The notes under the pieces were generated by a model. It was not told the origin of the DNA. It searched no databases and worked only from the letters and a program-made list of their open reading frames with translations. Of a stretch of DNA of 64,000 nucleotides, positions 36,018-47,366 are shown piece after piece (the stretch's first letter is position 1; each line of letters starts with the position of its first letter). Position numbers and translations under genes: made by a program. Source of the stretch: Eleusine coracana subsp. coracana (lineage: Eukaryota > Streptophyta > Magnoliopsida > Poales > Poaceae); the NCBI GenBank assembly GCA_032690845.1, contig CM064428.1, positions 21,116,001 to 21,180,000 of the forward strand, given 5' to 3'.

Positions 36018-36671
36018 GGAAAAAGGACACTCGTAAGGCTTCCATTGTTGTGGTACCTGACAGTCTCACCTGCTAAATCTCAGAAGAAAAAGGACTCCAA
36101 ACCGACCAAGCATGGGCGAGGGAAAGATATCAGTGCTATCAGAGTGTGTATAGGACAAGAAAAAGTCTCTGTAATCTCCTCTTTCCCACAGCTGCGGCAG
36201 AAGCAGTAGACTGCCCACTGCACAAAGATGAGAAGTCTATCATAGACACTGAAATTTCTGACTCATCAATTCTAGGTGATGGGCTATCCGTCCCTCAGGA
36301 TGAACTGAGCTCTCTTCCATTAGAGACACTAGCTGTTGCTCCATCTGTAGCTGATTTATAAATGAAACGGCCATGCCACGAAGATTGGGATCAGATTTCA
36401 TGGCTGCCATAACAGTGCCGCCGCCGTCTGGTGTTGCCATAGAAGAGACAAACCGCCATTGTGTCCCAACTGCAAGTTGTCGAGGTGCCACCCCTTCAGT
36501 CAAACGAGACAGAGAAGGTAACCACTAGTATGTCAATGCCGGATTCGGTCCTTCCATCACATCCAGAGTTTGACTGCATCGACGCAACTGCTCATACACC
36601 AAAGCGTAAGCTGGGCGACGTTAATGCCTTCTCTATTCTGGACTCAAAAAGAAAGAAGATGACTGACCCAG

Positions 36672-36771
36672 GTACTGAGACTGTCCCTCATTTTCTCTCT
36701 ATATATCTTTTTGTAGCACACTTACGTTTTTGTCTGTTATCTCCCTCTTATATTTTTTTTAAATGGTCCAG
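36672..36771 (+). other. Probable intron in the PMD pseudogene, phase 1
   Basis: ACCCAG|GTACTG and GGTCCAG|GAGAGC flank 100 T-rich bases. The reading frame before (KKMTDP) and after (EPELIMAESNK) joins in phase, which supports a real intron. Confidence 0.65.
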
Positions 36772-37626
36772 GAGAGCCTGAATTGATCATGGCGGAATCC
36801 AATAAGCTTTGGGCTGTTGTCAAGGAGGTGGAGAACAAATTTAAAACAGACGAAGACTTGAGTGGCATCACTGAAAATAAGTCAGAAAATGGGTTTGATG
36901 CCAGCAAGCCGGTGCTACCACCCCAGCTCGTGGATGATAGGTCATCTCGCTGTTTGCGATATGTTCGTGGTCCTCCAACGCTTCCAAGGAGTTATACGAG
37001 AACGTCCCTTAGACAAAGCCAAGGTGTTGTCCGAGATAGAGGGCAACCTGAGTATTTGGGGCGATTTATTTGCGTCGCCACCTCCTGAATTGAAGAGATT
37101 GATGGAGGGTCTAAACGTTCTTAAGGAGGCCATCACTCGGGACCCACAATCATTGGCTGCAGCTATTATTGTGAAACGAGATCAGGCTCGTGAGAAGAAT
37201 GCTATCAGTAAAGTGTGTCGTGATTCTTTGATGACCACATGTTCCTCCATGGGCGCTATCACTAAATCTCTTGAGGAACAACTCAATGTGCGAGAGCTTC
37301 GAGTGCATGAATGTTCGACTCGGACACAAGAGCTGCGCCTGCAACTACAAGAGCTGAACTCCCAACTCCGGCAAGCTGAGGACAAACTTGATCAAGAGGC
37401 TGCGTCAAAGGAGTGCATAGCCCAGTACTTAGCTTCCCATAACGAGCGTCTGAAAAAGGCAGGTGCCTTATGTTCACAACTGGAGGCAGCTTCTGTGCAC
37501 AGCCACACCAAGTTGGAGCAACTCGAAGAGGAGGTTACTGACTTCACTGAACAAGATGGAGCAGGCCTTTCCAAGCACGTCCGTTTCTTGCTTGATTTCT
37601 TCACAAACTGCTTTCCTGAGCCATGA

Positions 37627-38949
37627 ATACATCCTTTCTTTTGTAGTTCTTTTTATTTTTGTGTCATTCATTTTCTGTGTGTGAAAACTGTATCAGTTAG
37701 CATGCATTTTCATGAGGCTCGACATGCACACAATCTATTGTTTATGCTCCATCATGAGCCAATTCGACTAGCACACCCCGCAGTATTGTACTAACTTGGT
37801 GCCTGTTCTCTCCTCTCTTTTTTTTATTAAAGAAAGTACGAACTCTCTGTCTCTCTCTAGGAACTCCACAGGAAATTCCTTAAAGCTCTGTAGAAACATG
37901 TGGTAGTAATTAGAGAAGTAATTTTAGCAAGTGCTCACGTAGCCAGCTAAAAGATGCTGCTGTAGCACAAGCCATTGCCCCCCGCCTAATCGAATTTATG
38001 TGCGAAGCAGCAGGGATTCGAGTTGGCGAAAGAAAGAGAAGAAGAGGAAAAAAAACATAGGTATGTGTATATGTGGCTGTGACGTGAATACGAACACGCC
38101 TTAGTAATCCGAATTGGATTAATACTTGTACTCAGCTATGCCAAACACTCGAATGTACATGAAAGTTCAACAATAACTGTGCTGCTTCCGATAATTAGCA
38201 TCTGGATGACAGACGACAGTATTTAGCCAGCTATCAAATACTTCTCACTGTAGAGACTGCACAGGCAGTTCCTTTGCCTCAAGGGTCGCCGCTGTAACGT
38301 AAGACCATGTCACAGCTTCAACATGTGTATGGTAACAACATGATATGTTTGATATGTTTGAGCCTGTACTCGTATGACAAGCTGAAGTGTGGAGTGCTGC
38401 TGTGTAGGACCATGCCACAGCTCCAATACTTACTTGCAAGATCTCACGACCACAATAGCTTGTAGCGAAAACTCATGCCACAATATTTGAATAGGTCTTC
38501 TGAAGAAGATCCTTATTTAGTTCCATTGCGACTAGGTATAGTAGTGCCAAAATGAACTCTTCATCAAGATAAATACGACCGCATCATAACTGCGGTGCCA
38601 ACCATCGATCTTGAAGTGTTTCACAGATTCGCAGTCGCCGCACTGGCCTGCTTCACTGCTACTAATAGTATTGCCCATGTGTGTTTATGATACTTGGAAC
38701 ACATGTGGTCTTAGCAATTGAAACCTTGTAGTCGCGAAACACACACCATTCTGCACTGACAATTAGCAATTGTTGCATATTGCCTTTGTCTTTTGATTCC
38801 TTTTATGAAAGAAAAAAAAGGATATATAATATGCCATAGAAGACAGCAACATTGCAGCTTCTAAGGAACCATGCTTATGGTGAGACAAGAAGAAAGAGAA
38901 AAAAAAAAATCCTTTTTTTTGTTAAAAAAAAATGTTGGCCTTTCCTTTG
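37627..38949. other. Region after the PMD pseudogene, no gene seen
   Basis: Probably the 3' UTR of the PMD gene, then unassigned DNA. A CT-rich stretch (37840-37860) and A/T runs (about 38800-38940) are present. A phrase ACCATGYCACAGCTYCAA occurs at about 38304 and 38410. No family is recognised. Confidence 0.4.
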
Positions 38950-39913
38950 ATTGCCTAGTTACACAATAGCCAGCAGCAAGGGTCACCAGAGATGGCATGT
39001 TCTACCTTTGCATAGTCACTACGATTTTCACTAGTACTTCAGTTCCCTTGTGCGATTAGTGTACATAGGATGAGCACGTCGTCAGGGCCTCTCAGGCCAG
39101 AAGAACCATCACCAAGTCTTATCTTCGTCATGCCTCATGCCTTCTACTCTTATCCAGTGGGAGATGTGGGATATGGCTGTGGTTTTAGGATAAGGTTTTG
39201 GGGGTACAATCAGGGAAATTTCTTGCTATTACTTTTGGCCAAGGATGGTGAGCAGCTACCCTCCATCTTCAGATTGCTGCACTTGAACTGACATCTTTCA
39301 CTGATTTTGATGCCAGAGAACATGATTGGTTGTTGAGGTTTGAATGTAGGTGGACTACTTCTTTGGTAGCTTTTTGCCTTTGGCAACTTCTTCGTATTTG
39401 CTTGTTTGGAGCGTCTTTGCGAATCTGGAGGGTAACTTCCACCTTGGTGACTAATATTCTCGCAGGCTTATTATTTCTTAGACCCTTGTTAACACCTCAT
39501 AGGGTGGCATGTGGCTCTACACTAAACCAAACTTATGTCAGGCTAGGTAGCCCTTTCATGCTCTTTTTGCTATAGTATTCCCTAGAGGCTTGGCATCCCC
39601 CCAAACTGGACAATAGTAGCAGGCATGACAAACCCACCATTTTCAGAGTCGACTTGGATCAAGTTTCACCTAGAGCCATTTATCCCTTGTTGGTGCAGAC
39701 CACGTGCTTTGTGTAGAGAACAGATCAGCACAAGTGAGATTGCTTGTAACCTTCCTTGTCCAAGGTGATATCCTCTGGCAACAATTAACTGATGGCCAGC
39801 TTGGCAACATGTATAGGAAAAGCCTTTTGTTGTGGGACTTTGAGTCCATATTTTGTAAAGAAAGAAAAAAAGTTTTGGGAGAAAAGAAAAGAGAGAATTG
39901 CATCGACACTTGG
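38950..39913 (-). other. 3' spacer of the Tat-group element
   Basis: Noncoding DNA beyond the pol stop. On the minus strand it contains GTTTGGGGGGATGCC (about 39591-39605), similar to purine-rich tracts seen behind integrase in Tat elements. A short plus-strand frame at 39070-39291 has no recognisable domain. Confidence 0.45.
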
Positions 39914-41070
39914 TCAAGCAAAATATTTTTTGAGATATCTCCCATTAACTGGTGGCATGGGACGAGTACCTTGATGATCCACTAGCTGATATGCGCCACC
40001 CTCGTAAACTTGCTCAATGACAAAGGGCCTTCCCATTTTGGCTTAAATTTCCCCTTTGTTCTATGTGTGACAATAATGGGGCGCCGGAGAACAAGTACAA
40101 GTTCGCCTTTTCTAAAAACTCGTTGATTAACAAGCTTGTCATACGCTCTCACCATATTGTGGTGGTATAATTCTAAATTTTGTAGGGCTTGAAGTTGTCT
40201 TTCTTCTAAGGCATTGAACTCTTGAAAATGGAGGCGGATTTGCTCATCATTAGTAATCTCATCATGGATAGCGACCCGTAATAAGGGTAATTGTACTTCT
40301 AATGGAAAGACGGCTTCACTCCCATACACCAGAGAATATGGGGTGGCATGGGTAGGAGTACGAGTGGTAACACGATATGCCCACATAGCCTCAAAAAGGC
40401 AATCATGCCAATCACGCTTATTCTTAGTGACAGTCCTTTTAAGGGTCTTGCCAAGGGTCTTATTGAATGCCTCAGCCAATCCGTTAGCTTGAGGATAGTA
40501 TCTAGTGGTGTAATTCCACGTGATATTATACTTTGCAATGAATTGTCGAATTTTGCTAGACTTGAAAGCCTTGGCATTGTCGGAAGTAATGCGGCGTGGA
40601 ACTCCAAACCGATATATAATATGCCGCTCTAGAAAATTAATTACATTGTCCGACTTCACTTCTCTAAGTGCTACGGCCTCTGCCCACTTAGAGAAGTAGT
40701 TAGTCGCAGCAAGAATGAAATAGTGTCCCTTAGAAGAAGGTGGCTCAATAGATCCAATGACCTCAATTCCCCATGCATCAAATGGCCAAGCGGGAACCGT
40801 TGGATGGAGAGGCACAGGTGGTTGATGTTTAAAATCACCATGTACTTGGCAATGACAGGATATAGCGATTCTCAGACAATCACTCATGATTCCAGGCTAA
40901 CAGTAGCAGCCAACCTTATGCTATGATACATCTTTGCCCCACTTTGATGTCCTCCACACACACCATGATGCATTTCAAATAGTACTTGATCAGCCTATTT
41001 TCTCGACACACATCATAGAAGCATCTCATTGCCAAACAATCATCGATACAATGTTCTAGCTTTGTAAATA
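39914..41070 (-). pseudogene. Tat-group integrase
   Basis: Left of the solo LTR the frame begins with LYR and NEMLL, then a zinc finger (MHHGVCGGHQSGAKMYHSI) broken by stops and a shift. The core at 40887-39982 has the triad D37 (FDAWGIEVIG), D103 (ITSDNAKAF) and E139 (NGLAEAFNKTL), again DX35E. The C-terminal domain (GELVLVLRRP, KWEGPLSLSK) shifts frame near 40005 and ends with PPVNGRYLKKYF and a TGA at 39914-39916. The enzyme would join element DNA to the genome; this copy is broken. Confidence 0.9.
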
Positions 41071-42839
41071 TGAGAAACCATGTGGATATGTACCATGGTT
41101 TGCTATATTTGTGACGAGTAATTGACATGAGCAGATTTGGTGTTTGAGTTGAAATGCGGGAATCCAGGGATTGCATGGGTTTGCATATCATGGTTATGAC
41201 TAACCGGAGTTGGTGGAGATATTGGTGATATTGCAGGAGATGGGAAATGTGTTTGCTTGTCTCATGATGTGTAGGTCACTGGAGTCGACTTAGCGGTCAA
41301 CGGCGAGAGGATCGGGCACAAGTAGGGGACTTGGGGCCAGACGATCGGGATGCCGGGTGAAGTCAAGGGTGATCCACACCGTACACGTGGAGAGGCAGAA
41401 AGCACGGACGGTTTCACGATTGAGCCTCAAAACCGTGGTGGTGATGAAGACGGTGTGTTGACCAAGTCAAGGCGAACGGGATGCCGGTGCAAGTGACAAG
41501 GGGGCCCAATGGACAGGGACTAGGAGAGACTTGCCGGTGGTCACGATCGCGGGACAAGGTGACACGCGTCAACATCGAGAAGTCACGCCTTGAGAAGAGT
41601 GCAAGGAGGTTTCCTGGTTTGGGCCTCAAAACCGGTGGCGGTGGTTGGTGGTGCACGTGGCACCATCACGGAGCTTGCTTCAAGATGAAGCAAAGACGTG
41701 AAGCGTCTGATGGCATTCGGGCGATGAGGTCAAAGATGGACGGTTATGCCCTCGGTGGTAGGTGGGTGTGTTATGTAGGTCAAGGGTAGAGTGGTCATGT
41801 GGACAGTAGACCTTAGGCCTATATAAGGAGAGGTGTGGCTAGTGGGAGAGGTGCCTCTCTTTCTATTAGCCTTGTGTTAGGACTCTATTCAAAGTGCTAG
41901 GAGAGGACTTCATGTTTTAGAGGAGAGGAAAGGGTGTGTGAGAGACATCTCTTGCTCTTCCAAATAGTGGGAGGAAGAGGGTGGCTTCCTAGCCTTGTAC
42001 CTATGGATCTTGTAAGCACCTTTCTATGATATGAGAAGTATTTTTGTGCTCAAGATTTCCCTCTTCAATTGAATCCCGAAATTCCCTTTTTCTTATTTTT
42101 GGAGCTATTTTCGTGGTGATTTTCGATCTTATTTTTGGACGAGTTTTTGGCTCGGATTTCTTGAGAAACTTGTTGCTAGGATGAGCTAGAACAATCCTCT
42201 ATGGATCCTTGACCGAATCAATTGCTCTAGCACTTTGGATTTGAAGGATTTCTCAAGTTTTCCTTTTTGGTGTTCTTGGCACAAGATCTGAAATTCGTGA
42301 TGATTCCTTGAGCCAATTGAGATGATTTTCTAAAATTAGGGTCGTGATGTGATGAGGATTCACTGATCCAAAAATCGCATCATTTGGAGTTCGTTTGGTT
42401 AGGTTTTGGAGAAGATTTGCCAAATTCTTGAAAGTTTCTACTGTTCTACCGACGACCAGGACCGGCACTGCCGGTGGGTCTCAGAACCCCGCACCAGCAC
42501 TGCCGATGGTCCAGATCGGCACTGTCGTTGGGGCCAACCGGCAGTGCCGATGGTCCTGATCGGCACTGCTGGTGGTGGTTCAGTAAGGTGCAGTTTGTGA
42601 GGTTTCTGACTATCTCGAGTCTCTACTGTTTCCTTTTTGTTTCCGTTGTGGTTCTTGCTGTGATTGATCACTTCTAGGGCTAGTACACCACTAGTTGGTG
42701 TGTGTAGTCTTGGTGATCGGTTCGGAGGTTGACTTGGGTTGTTTTGGGATATAGGCCAAGTTCTCTTGGAGAATTTTGATTGGCTCCCATTCAGCCCCCC
42801 CCCCCCCCCCCCCCGTATGGTCGCCTTCTCGGTCCTTCA
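41071..42839 (+). mobile_element. Solo LTR, copia type, TSD AAATA
   Basis: 1769 bp from TGAGAAACC to GGTCCTTCA, flanked by AAATA at 41066-41070 and 42840-42844. Removing the LTR and one AAATA restores the Tat pol frame across the site, which fixes both ends. The end (C-tract, GTATGGTCGCCTTC, TCGGTCCTTCA) resembles that of the copia LTR at 51310-51350, so it belongs to a related copia family. TATA (CTATATAAGG) lies at 41819-41828. No internal region is present, so LTR-LTR recombination presumably removed it. Confidence 0.9.
42461..42575. repeat. Five spaced palindromes in the solo LTR
   Basis: Copies related to ACCGGCANTGCCGGT start at 42461, 42493, 42515, 42537 and 42559, so the steps are 32, 22, 22 and 22 bp. 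They lie about 640 bp downstream of the TATA box, in the transcribed part of the LTR. Confidence 0.85.
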
Positions 42840-42844
42840 AAATA

Positions 42845-45082
42845 TATAGTGACAAGCGTAGCTGTAACCGACACCTTTCCACAATGTCATCTGGTAAGGT
42901 ACCATGATTGAAATATTCAAGGAATGTTTTTTGCTAATCATCCTCCTCAACAGTAGCCACCATGACATGACCAACTTCATATTCTTCTGGGATGAGATCC
43001 AAAACTGCCGGTAGGAGCCACCTTTCCTCAATTTCTATGTGAGTGGGCTCCCCTCCAGGGAGCGCAAGCGCCACTGCAAATTTAGCCAGAGCGTCAGTGG
43101 AAGAATTTTTACTCCACGGAATGTGTGAGACTTCAATGTGGTTAAATTTTCCCATGAGCCCTTGGGCTGCTTTATAATATGGAACCATCTCTTGTTTAGT
43201 ACCTCATAAACATCATTTACTTGTCGAATGATGAGTTGGGAATCATCATATGCTAGCAAATTTCGTACATCCATGGACAATGCTAGCAAAAGGCCAAAAA
43301 TGAGGGCCTCATACTCTGCTTCATTATTTGAACACTCCTCCTTAAGAAGGGAGAAGGAATGGTAAATTGTCTCACCTTGTGGCGTCTTGAGCACTAGTCC
43401 TGGTCCCGCTCTTCTTCTTAGCATACCATCAGCATCAGTATCAGTGCGAGACGCTCCATCAAAGTACAACTCCCACGACAATTCAATATCAGTGGTGAAT
43501 ACATCCTCATCAGGCAAGTCTACCACTAGTGGGGAATTATCTGGAACATGATGTGCTGCAAGAAAATCAGCTAAAGCTTGACCTTTGATTACTTTTTGTG
43601 GAACATAAGTAATATCAAATTCCATCATGATTACCGCCCATTTTCCAAGACAACCCATTAAGGCTGGTTGATTCAACACATACCTTATCGGGTCTGCTCT
43701 TGCTATAAGCTGGATTTTGTGTGCCAACATGTAGTGTTGGAGCTTCTTTAATGCAAATATAAGAGCTAAGCACAATTTCTCGATAGGTAAGTACTTGTGC
43801 TCAGTGCCAACTAAGGTGCGGCTTAGATAATAACATGCTACTTCCTTTCCTTCATCATTTTCCTGTGTAAGAAGTGCACCCACAGAGGTAGGCTGCATAG
43901 CAATGTAAAGTATGAGAGGACGCCCTTTTACAGGAGCAGTCAGGACAGGAGGATTAAGTAAATACCTTTTCAAGCTATCAAAAGCATTTTGGCATTGCTC
44001 ATCCCATTGGAATGGCACACCTTTCTTCATTAAACTTGTGAATGGTTGTGTACGTCCTGAAGGTTAGAAATAAAGCATCGAATGTACGCCAAGTGACCCT
44101 GCAAAGATTTGAGGTCACTTAGATTTTTTGGTGGGGCCATTTTAAGAATTGCCTTTATTTTCTTTGGCTCTATTTCAATTCCATGATGATGGACAATGAA
44201 GCCTAAAAACACACCTGATTGATCCGCAAACGCGCATTTTAGGGGATTCATCTTTAACTAGTGTTTCCGAAGTCTATTAAAGAAAACTCGAAGGTCATCT
44301 TGATGGTTATGGCATTCTTTGCTCTACACTACCAAATCATCAACATAGCACTCCACCAACTGGTGAATAAGGTCACCCAAAACAACAGTCATAGCTCGTT
44401 GATATGTAGCACTAGCATTCTTCAGCCCAAAGGGCATGATTGTGTAGTAAAAGTTCCCTTTCGGAGTTCGGAAAGCGGTGTCAATCGCATCATGCTCATC
44501 CATATTAATTTGATTGTAGCCAGAGGATCCATCCATAAAGGACAAGGAACCATAACCTGTAGTAGCATCCACAACCATCTCCATGATTGGTATAGGGAAA
44601 TCATCCTTCGGACAAGCACGATTTAAGTCATGAAAATCAACACAAATTCGCACTTGTCCATTCTTCTTCATCACAGGGACGATATTGGCCAGCCATTGTG
44701 GGTATTGAACCTCTTCAACAAATCCAGCAGCAATGAGTTTCTCCACTTCAGAAATAATGTCATCTTGCAACTCTGGGCAAAAGCGACGGGCTTGCTGTTT
44801 CACAGGCCTAAACTGCGAATCAATGGCAAGCTTGTGCGTTGCCACCCGGGTATCAAGTCCTAGCATTTCCTTATAGGACCATGCAAAACAATTGTGGAAC
44901 TCCATCAAGAATATACGATAGTTTTCTCGTTCTTCAGGTGTGAGGCTCCCACTTATGAACATGGGCCGTGGATTCTCTTCAGTCCCTAGATTGATTTCAA
45001 CTAGCTCATCAATGGTATGTTGGCCACCATCTTCAAGTTCTTGTGGCGCAGGGGCAACATCAATCACTTGCCCCCCTTCCAT
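42845..45082 (-). pseudogene. Tat-group reverse transcriptase and two RNase H domains
   Basis: RT at 45082-44324: RPVKQQARRFCPELQ, VRICVDFHDLNRACPKDDFP, MDGSSGYNQI, MPFGLKNASATYQR and the catalytic YVDD (ECYVDDLVV). After a stop come thumb and connection (LGFIVHHHGIEIEPKKI; 44251-44030) and the first RNase H (44030 onward: YIAMQPTSVGALLTQEND, YYLSRTLVGTE). The second RNase H follows (ELYFDGASR, GPGLVLKTPQGETIYH, CSNNEAEYEALIFGL), then a linker with HIPWSKNSSTDALAKFA. Stops near 44255 and a shift near 43190 break it. The linker ends at the solo LTR. Confidence 0.9.
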
Positions 45083-47165
45083 GCTAACAAAAATTGGGGG
45101 TTACTCACATCATGGTGAGCATTTTCCACCATATAGTTGGAATACAACCGATGTGGAATCACATATGGATCATCCCTGTCCTCCACAAACGTTGACTCCT
45201 CTCTAGCATATCGATTTGAGTTAACAAATGTCATGCGGCACATCAGTTGCTGAGAGTTGTAGCATTCGTCACCCTCGCTCTCAGAGGATTCTAGATGTAC
45301 AAAACCTAAACCATATTTTGGTCGTGCTCCACTCTTTTTCTTACTCCTCTTGATCAACTTTTCTGACTCCTCCCACCACTCTTCACAAATGGCGGGTGGT
45401 GAAGGTAGTCTATAATTTTGTTGGAGGTCAAACCCAACCTTTTGAAGTAAACGAACCATTCTAGGTTCGACTCTCAAATTGGTTATAACCATTTCATGGT
45501 CAATAATAGAACCTCAAAAATTAATGATGGAATCGTATGGTAGTACATGAGGGACTTTGTAAAAGAGTGTTGGGTACGCGTAACTATTTGGCTCTTGCAC
45601 CACCCAAACCTCTAATGGCATTGTCACCGATGTATACATTGATGGAGGTTGTTTTAGCTCAAACCCATGTCTACCTTCTATTTGTACCAGAGTTTTATGA
45701 ATTGACCCTTCTAACTGTGGTTGTTTTAGCTCAAACCCATGAGGTTGTTTTAGCTCGCATGAGTTTGCAACAAAAGAGGAGGACGTGTTACGCCTTTATT
45801 CTCAAGACGTTTAGAGGCGTCTTGTGTGCCTCTTGGTGGGGGTTCTATGACTGTCTTCAAAATAAGAGGTGTCACAGGAGCTCCCTCGCTTAACAACATG
45901 GGTAGATCATGTGCAGGGCTGCACCCCAAAACCTCTTCTTTGCTTAAACTGATTAACCCATGAGGGATAGCCATAGATGGCCTTCTGTGTCTTTTAGTTT
46001 GCTCATCTTTCTTCGGGCTTCTCTTCACCAAATGAGAAAAAATGAATGTTTCCTGTTCTGACGATGTGGTCGGCATGATTATATCAGCGGGTGGTGCTAT
46101 GCACCCTTGCTGGTTGCACGACTCACCGTTTGAGAAATAGTATTTAGCATCAGCATGATATGCCTCATGTATTGTGTAAGGGGTAGGGTTAGCCGCTATC
46201 CGATGTTGCTCCCCTTTACTATCAAGAAACTTTAAGCATTGATGAAGTGTCAAGGGAACAACTTTATACTTATGTATCCAAGGTCGGCCTAAGAGAGCCG
46301 AGTATGATGTATTTTCTTCAATTACAAAGAACCTTGCCTTGAAGGTAAAGCTAGACATTTGAATCTTCACATTGATAGAACCAAGGGCCAATGATCCATG
46401 ATTGTTAAATCCACAAATCACAACCTCTGTAGGCTCTAGATCCTCTGAAGTGAACCCCGCTCGTGTTAGGCTTCGAACCGGTAAAATATTCACCGTTGAG
46501 CCTGGGTCAATAAGGATACGTCGCAAATGTGCGGTACCGGTATTGCCTTCTATATAGAGTGGATGATTGTGGCTATCATCCTCCAATACCTTGTCATCTT
46601 CTAAAAATGTGACTTGATTGGTTTCTAAAGAATTGCATAGCACATTGTGCTTAGACATGGCCACTTCGTAAACTACCGGGTTTTGTAGTGCTTCTACAAG
46701 TGCTTGCCGAAGTTCCGGTACTAACAATAGTGCATCATACACGCTCAATAATGCCGGGATGCGTTTCAAATGTGCAACGACATTGTAGTCAACTTTGAGT
46801 GGATTCACTTTGCTGTTTGTAGGAGATTCTTGCATGACTTCTTGAGGAGGGCGCTCTTTCAAAGGGATCTCATTTTCCTTGATGACCTTTTGTGATTGAG
46901 GCTTTTGTATTTCAGGCAAGGTCTTCCCACTCCGTAAATTCATATTGACTTCATGTTCCCCTTGCTCAAAGGAGGCCTCTGCTTGCAATATCTCTTGTTC
47001 ATGGGGTGTTAACCCATCATCATCACTTGAGCCAATTGTACATTGACTTTGATGAATCACGTTGCATGAAGCAGCGTTGGGATGAGCAATATGCTCTACC
47101 TCTCCTCTTGATTCAGGTTGTTCTTCACTCGAGGCTCCCAAACTTTGCCCCCAGTTATGAGGCAT
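45083..47165 (-). pseudogene. Tat-group protease and spacer to RT
   Basis: The ORF 47165-45750 begins with an acidic linker holding NLRSGKTLPE and then the retropepsin: ILIDPGSTVNILPVRSL (active Asp in DPGS), a flap-like VVICGFNNHGS and SALLGRPWIHKYKVVP. Spacer sequence to RT continues at 45492-45064 (CRMTFVNSNRYAREES). Between them, 45500-45770 holds three copies of GGTTGTTTTAGCTCAAACCC-like sequence (starts about 45646, 45719 and 45743), so the linker was disturbed by repeat expansion. The enzyme would cut the gag-pol polyprotein. Confidence 0.85.
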
Positions 47166-47366
47166 GAATTGTGCAAGGGTTGGAAGAGCTCGACCAATTC
47201 GTGGGAACGATTCATCTCCTCTAGCCTTGGGGACAAATCATGGGGGCATGCGCCAACGACTTGGGTCACATCCTTTGCTTCGGTTTATATTATTGAAGTG
47301 TGGTGTCCTAGATCCTTTTTGCCATGAGGGTGCCCAAGGTCGGCGCTGATATTGTCTAACCACTTT

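Larger units (their letters stand above)
34696..37626 (+). pseudogene. Plant mobile domain (PMD) protein, C-terminal half
   Basis: Directly after the target duplication the PMD resumes: ISDWVNHFMEDGTAAFW, DPVDPLFQKAGFR, FIAAWICTYCIPF, IRPEVFYMAVKIAEGSRRAV, FIMGWFASFW. Frame changes near 35360-35395 and near 35540 (before RRGEHFENLVYCPYRFARM) break it. Likely GT-AG introns are 35917-36017 and 36672-36771; across the second the frame is preserved. A basic cluster (KRKLGDVNAFSILDSKRKK) may be a nuclear signal. After another shift near 36950 a C-terminal coiled coil of about 150 residues (QEARLQLQELNSQLRQAEDK-like heptads) ends at the TGA near 37625. Domain order (PMD, basic region, coiled coil) resembles long grass PMD proteins. 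At least four shifts plus the insertion show it is dead. Confidence 0.7.

Noticed and set aside
36144..36191. Possible intron in the PMD pseudogene
   Set aside because: A good acceptor (TTTCCCACAG) exists, but the only donor seen would give 48 bp, too short for a usual plant intron.
39070..39291. 73-codon open frame in the Tat 3' spacer
   Set aside because: No domain, no splice context, and chance length for this DNA.
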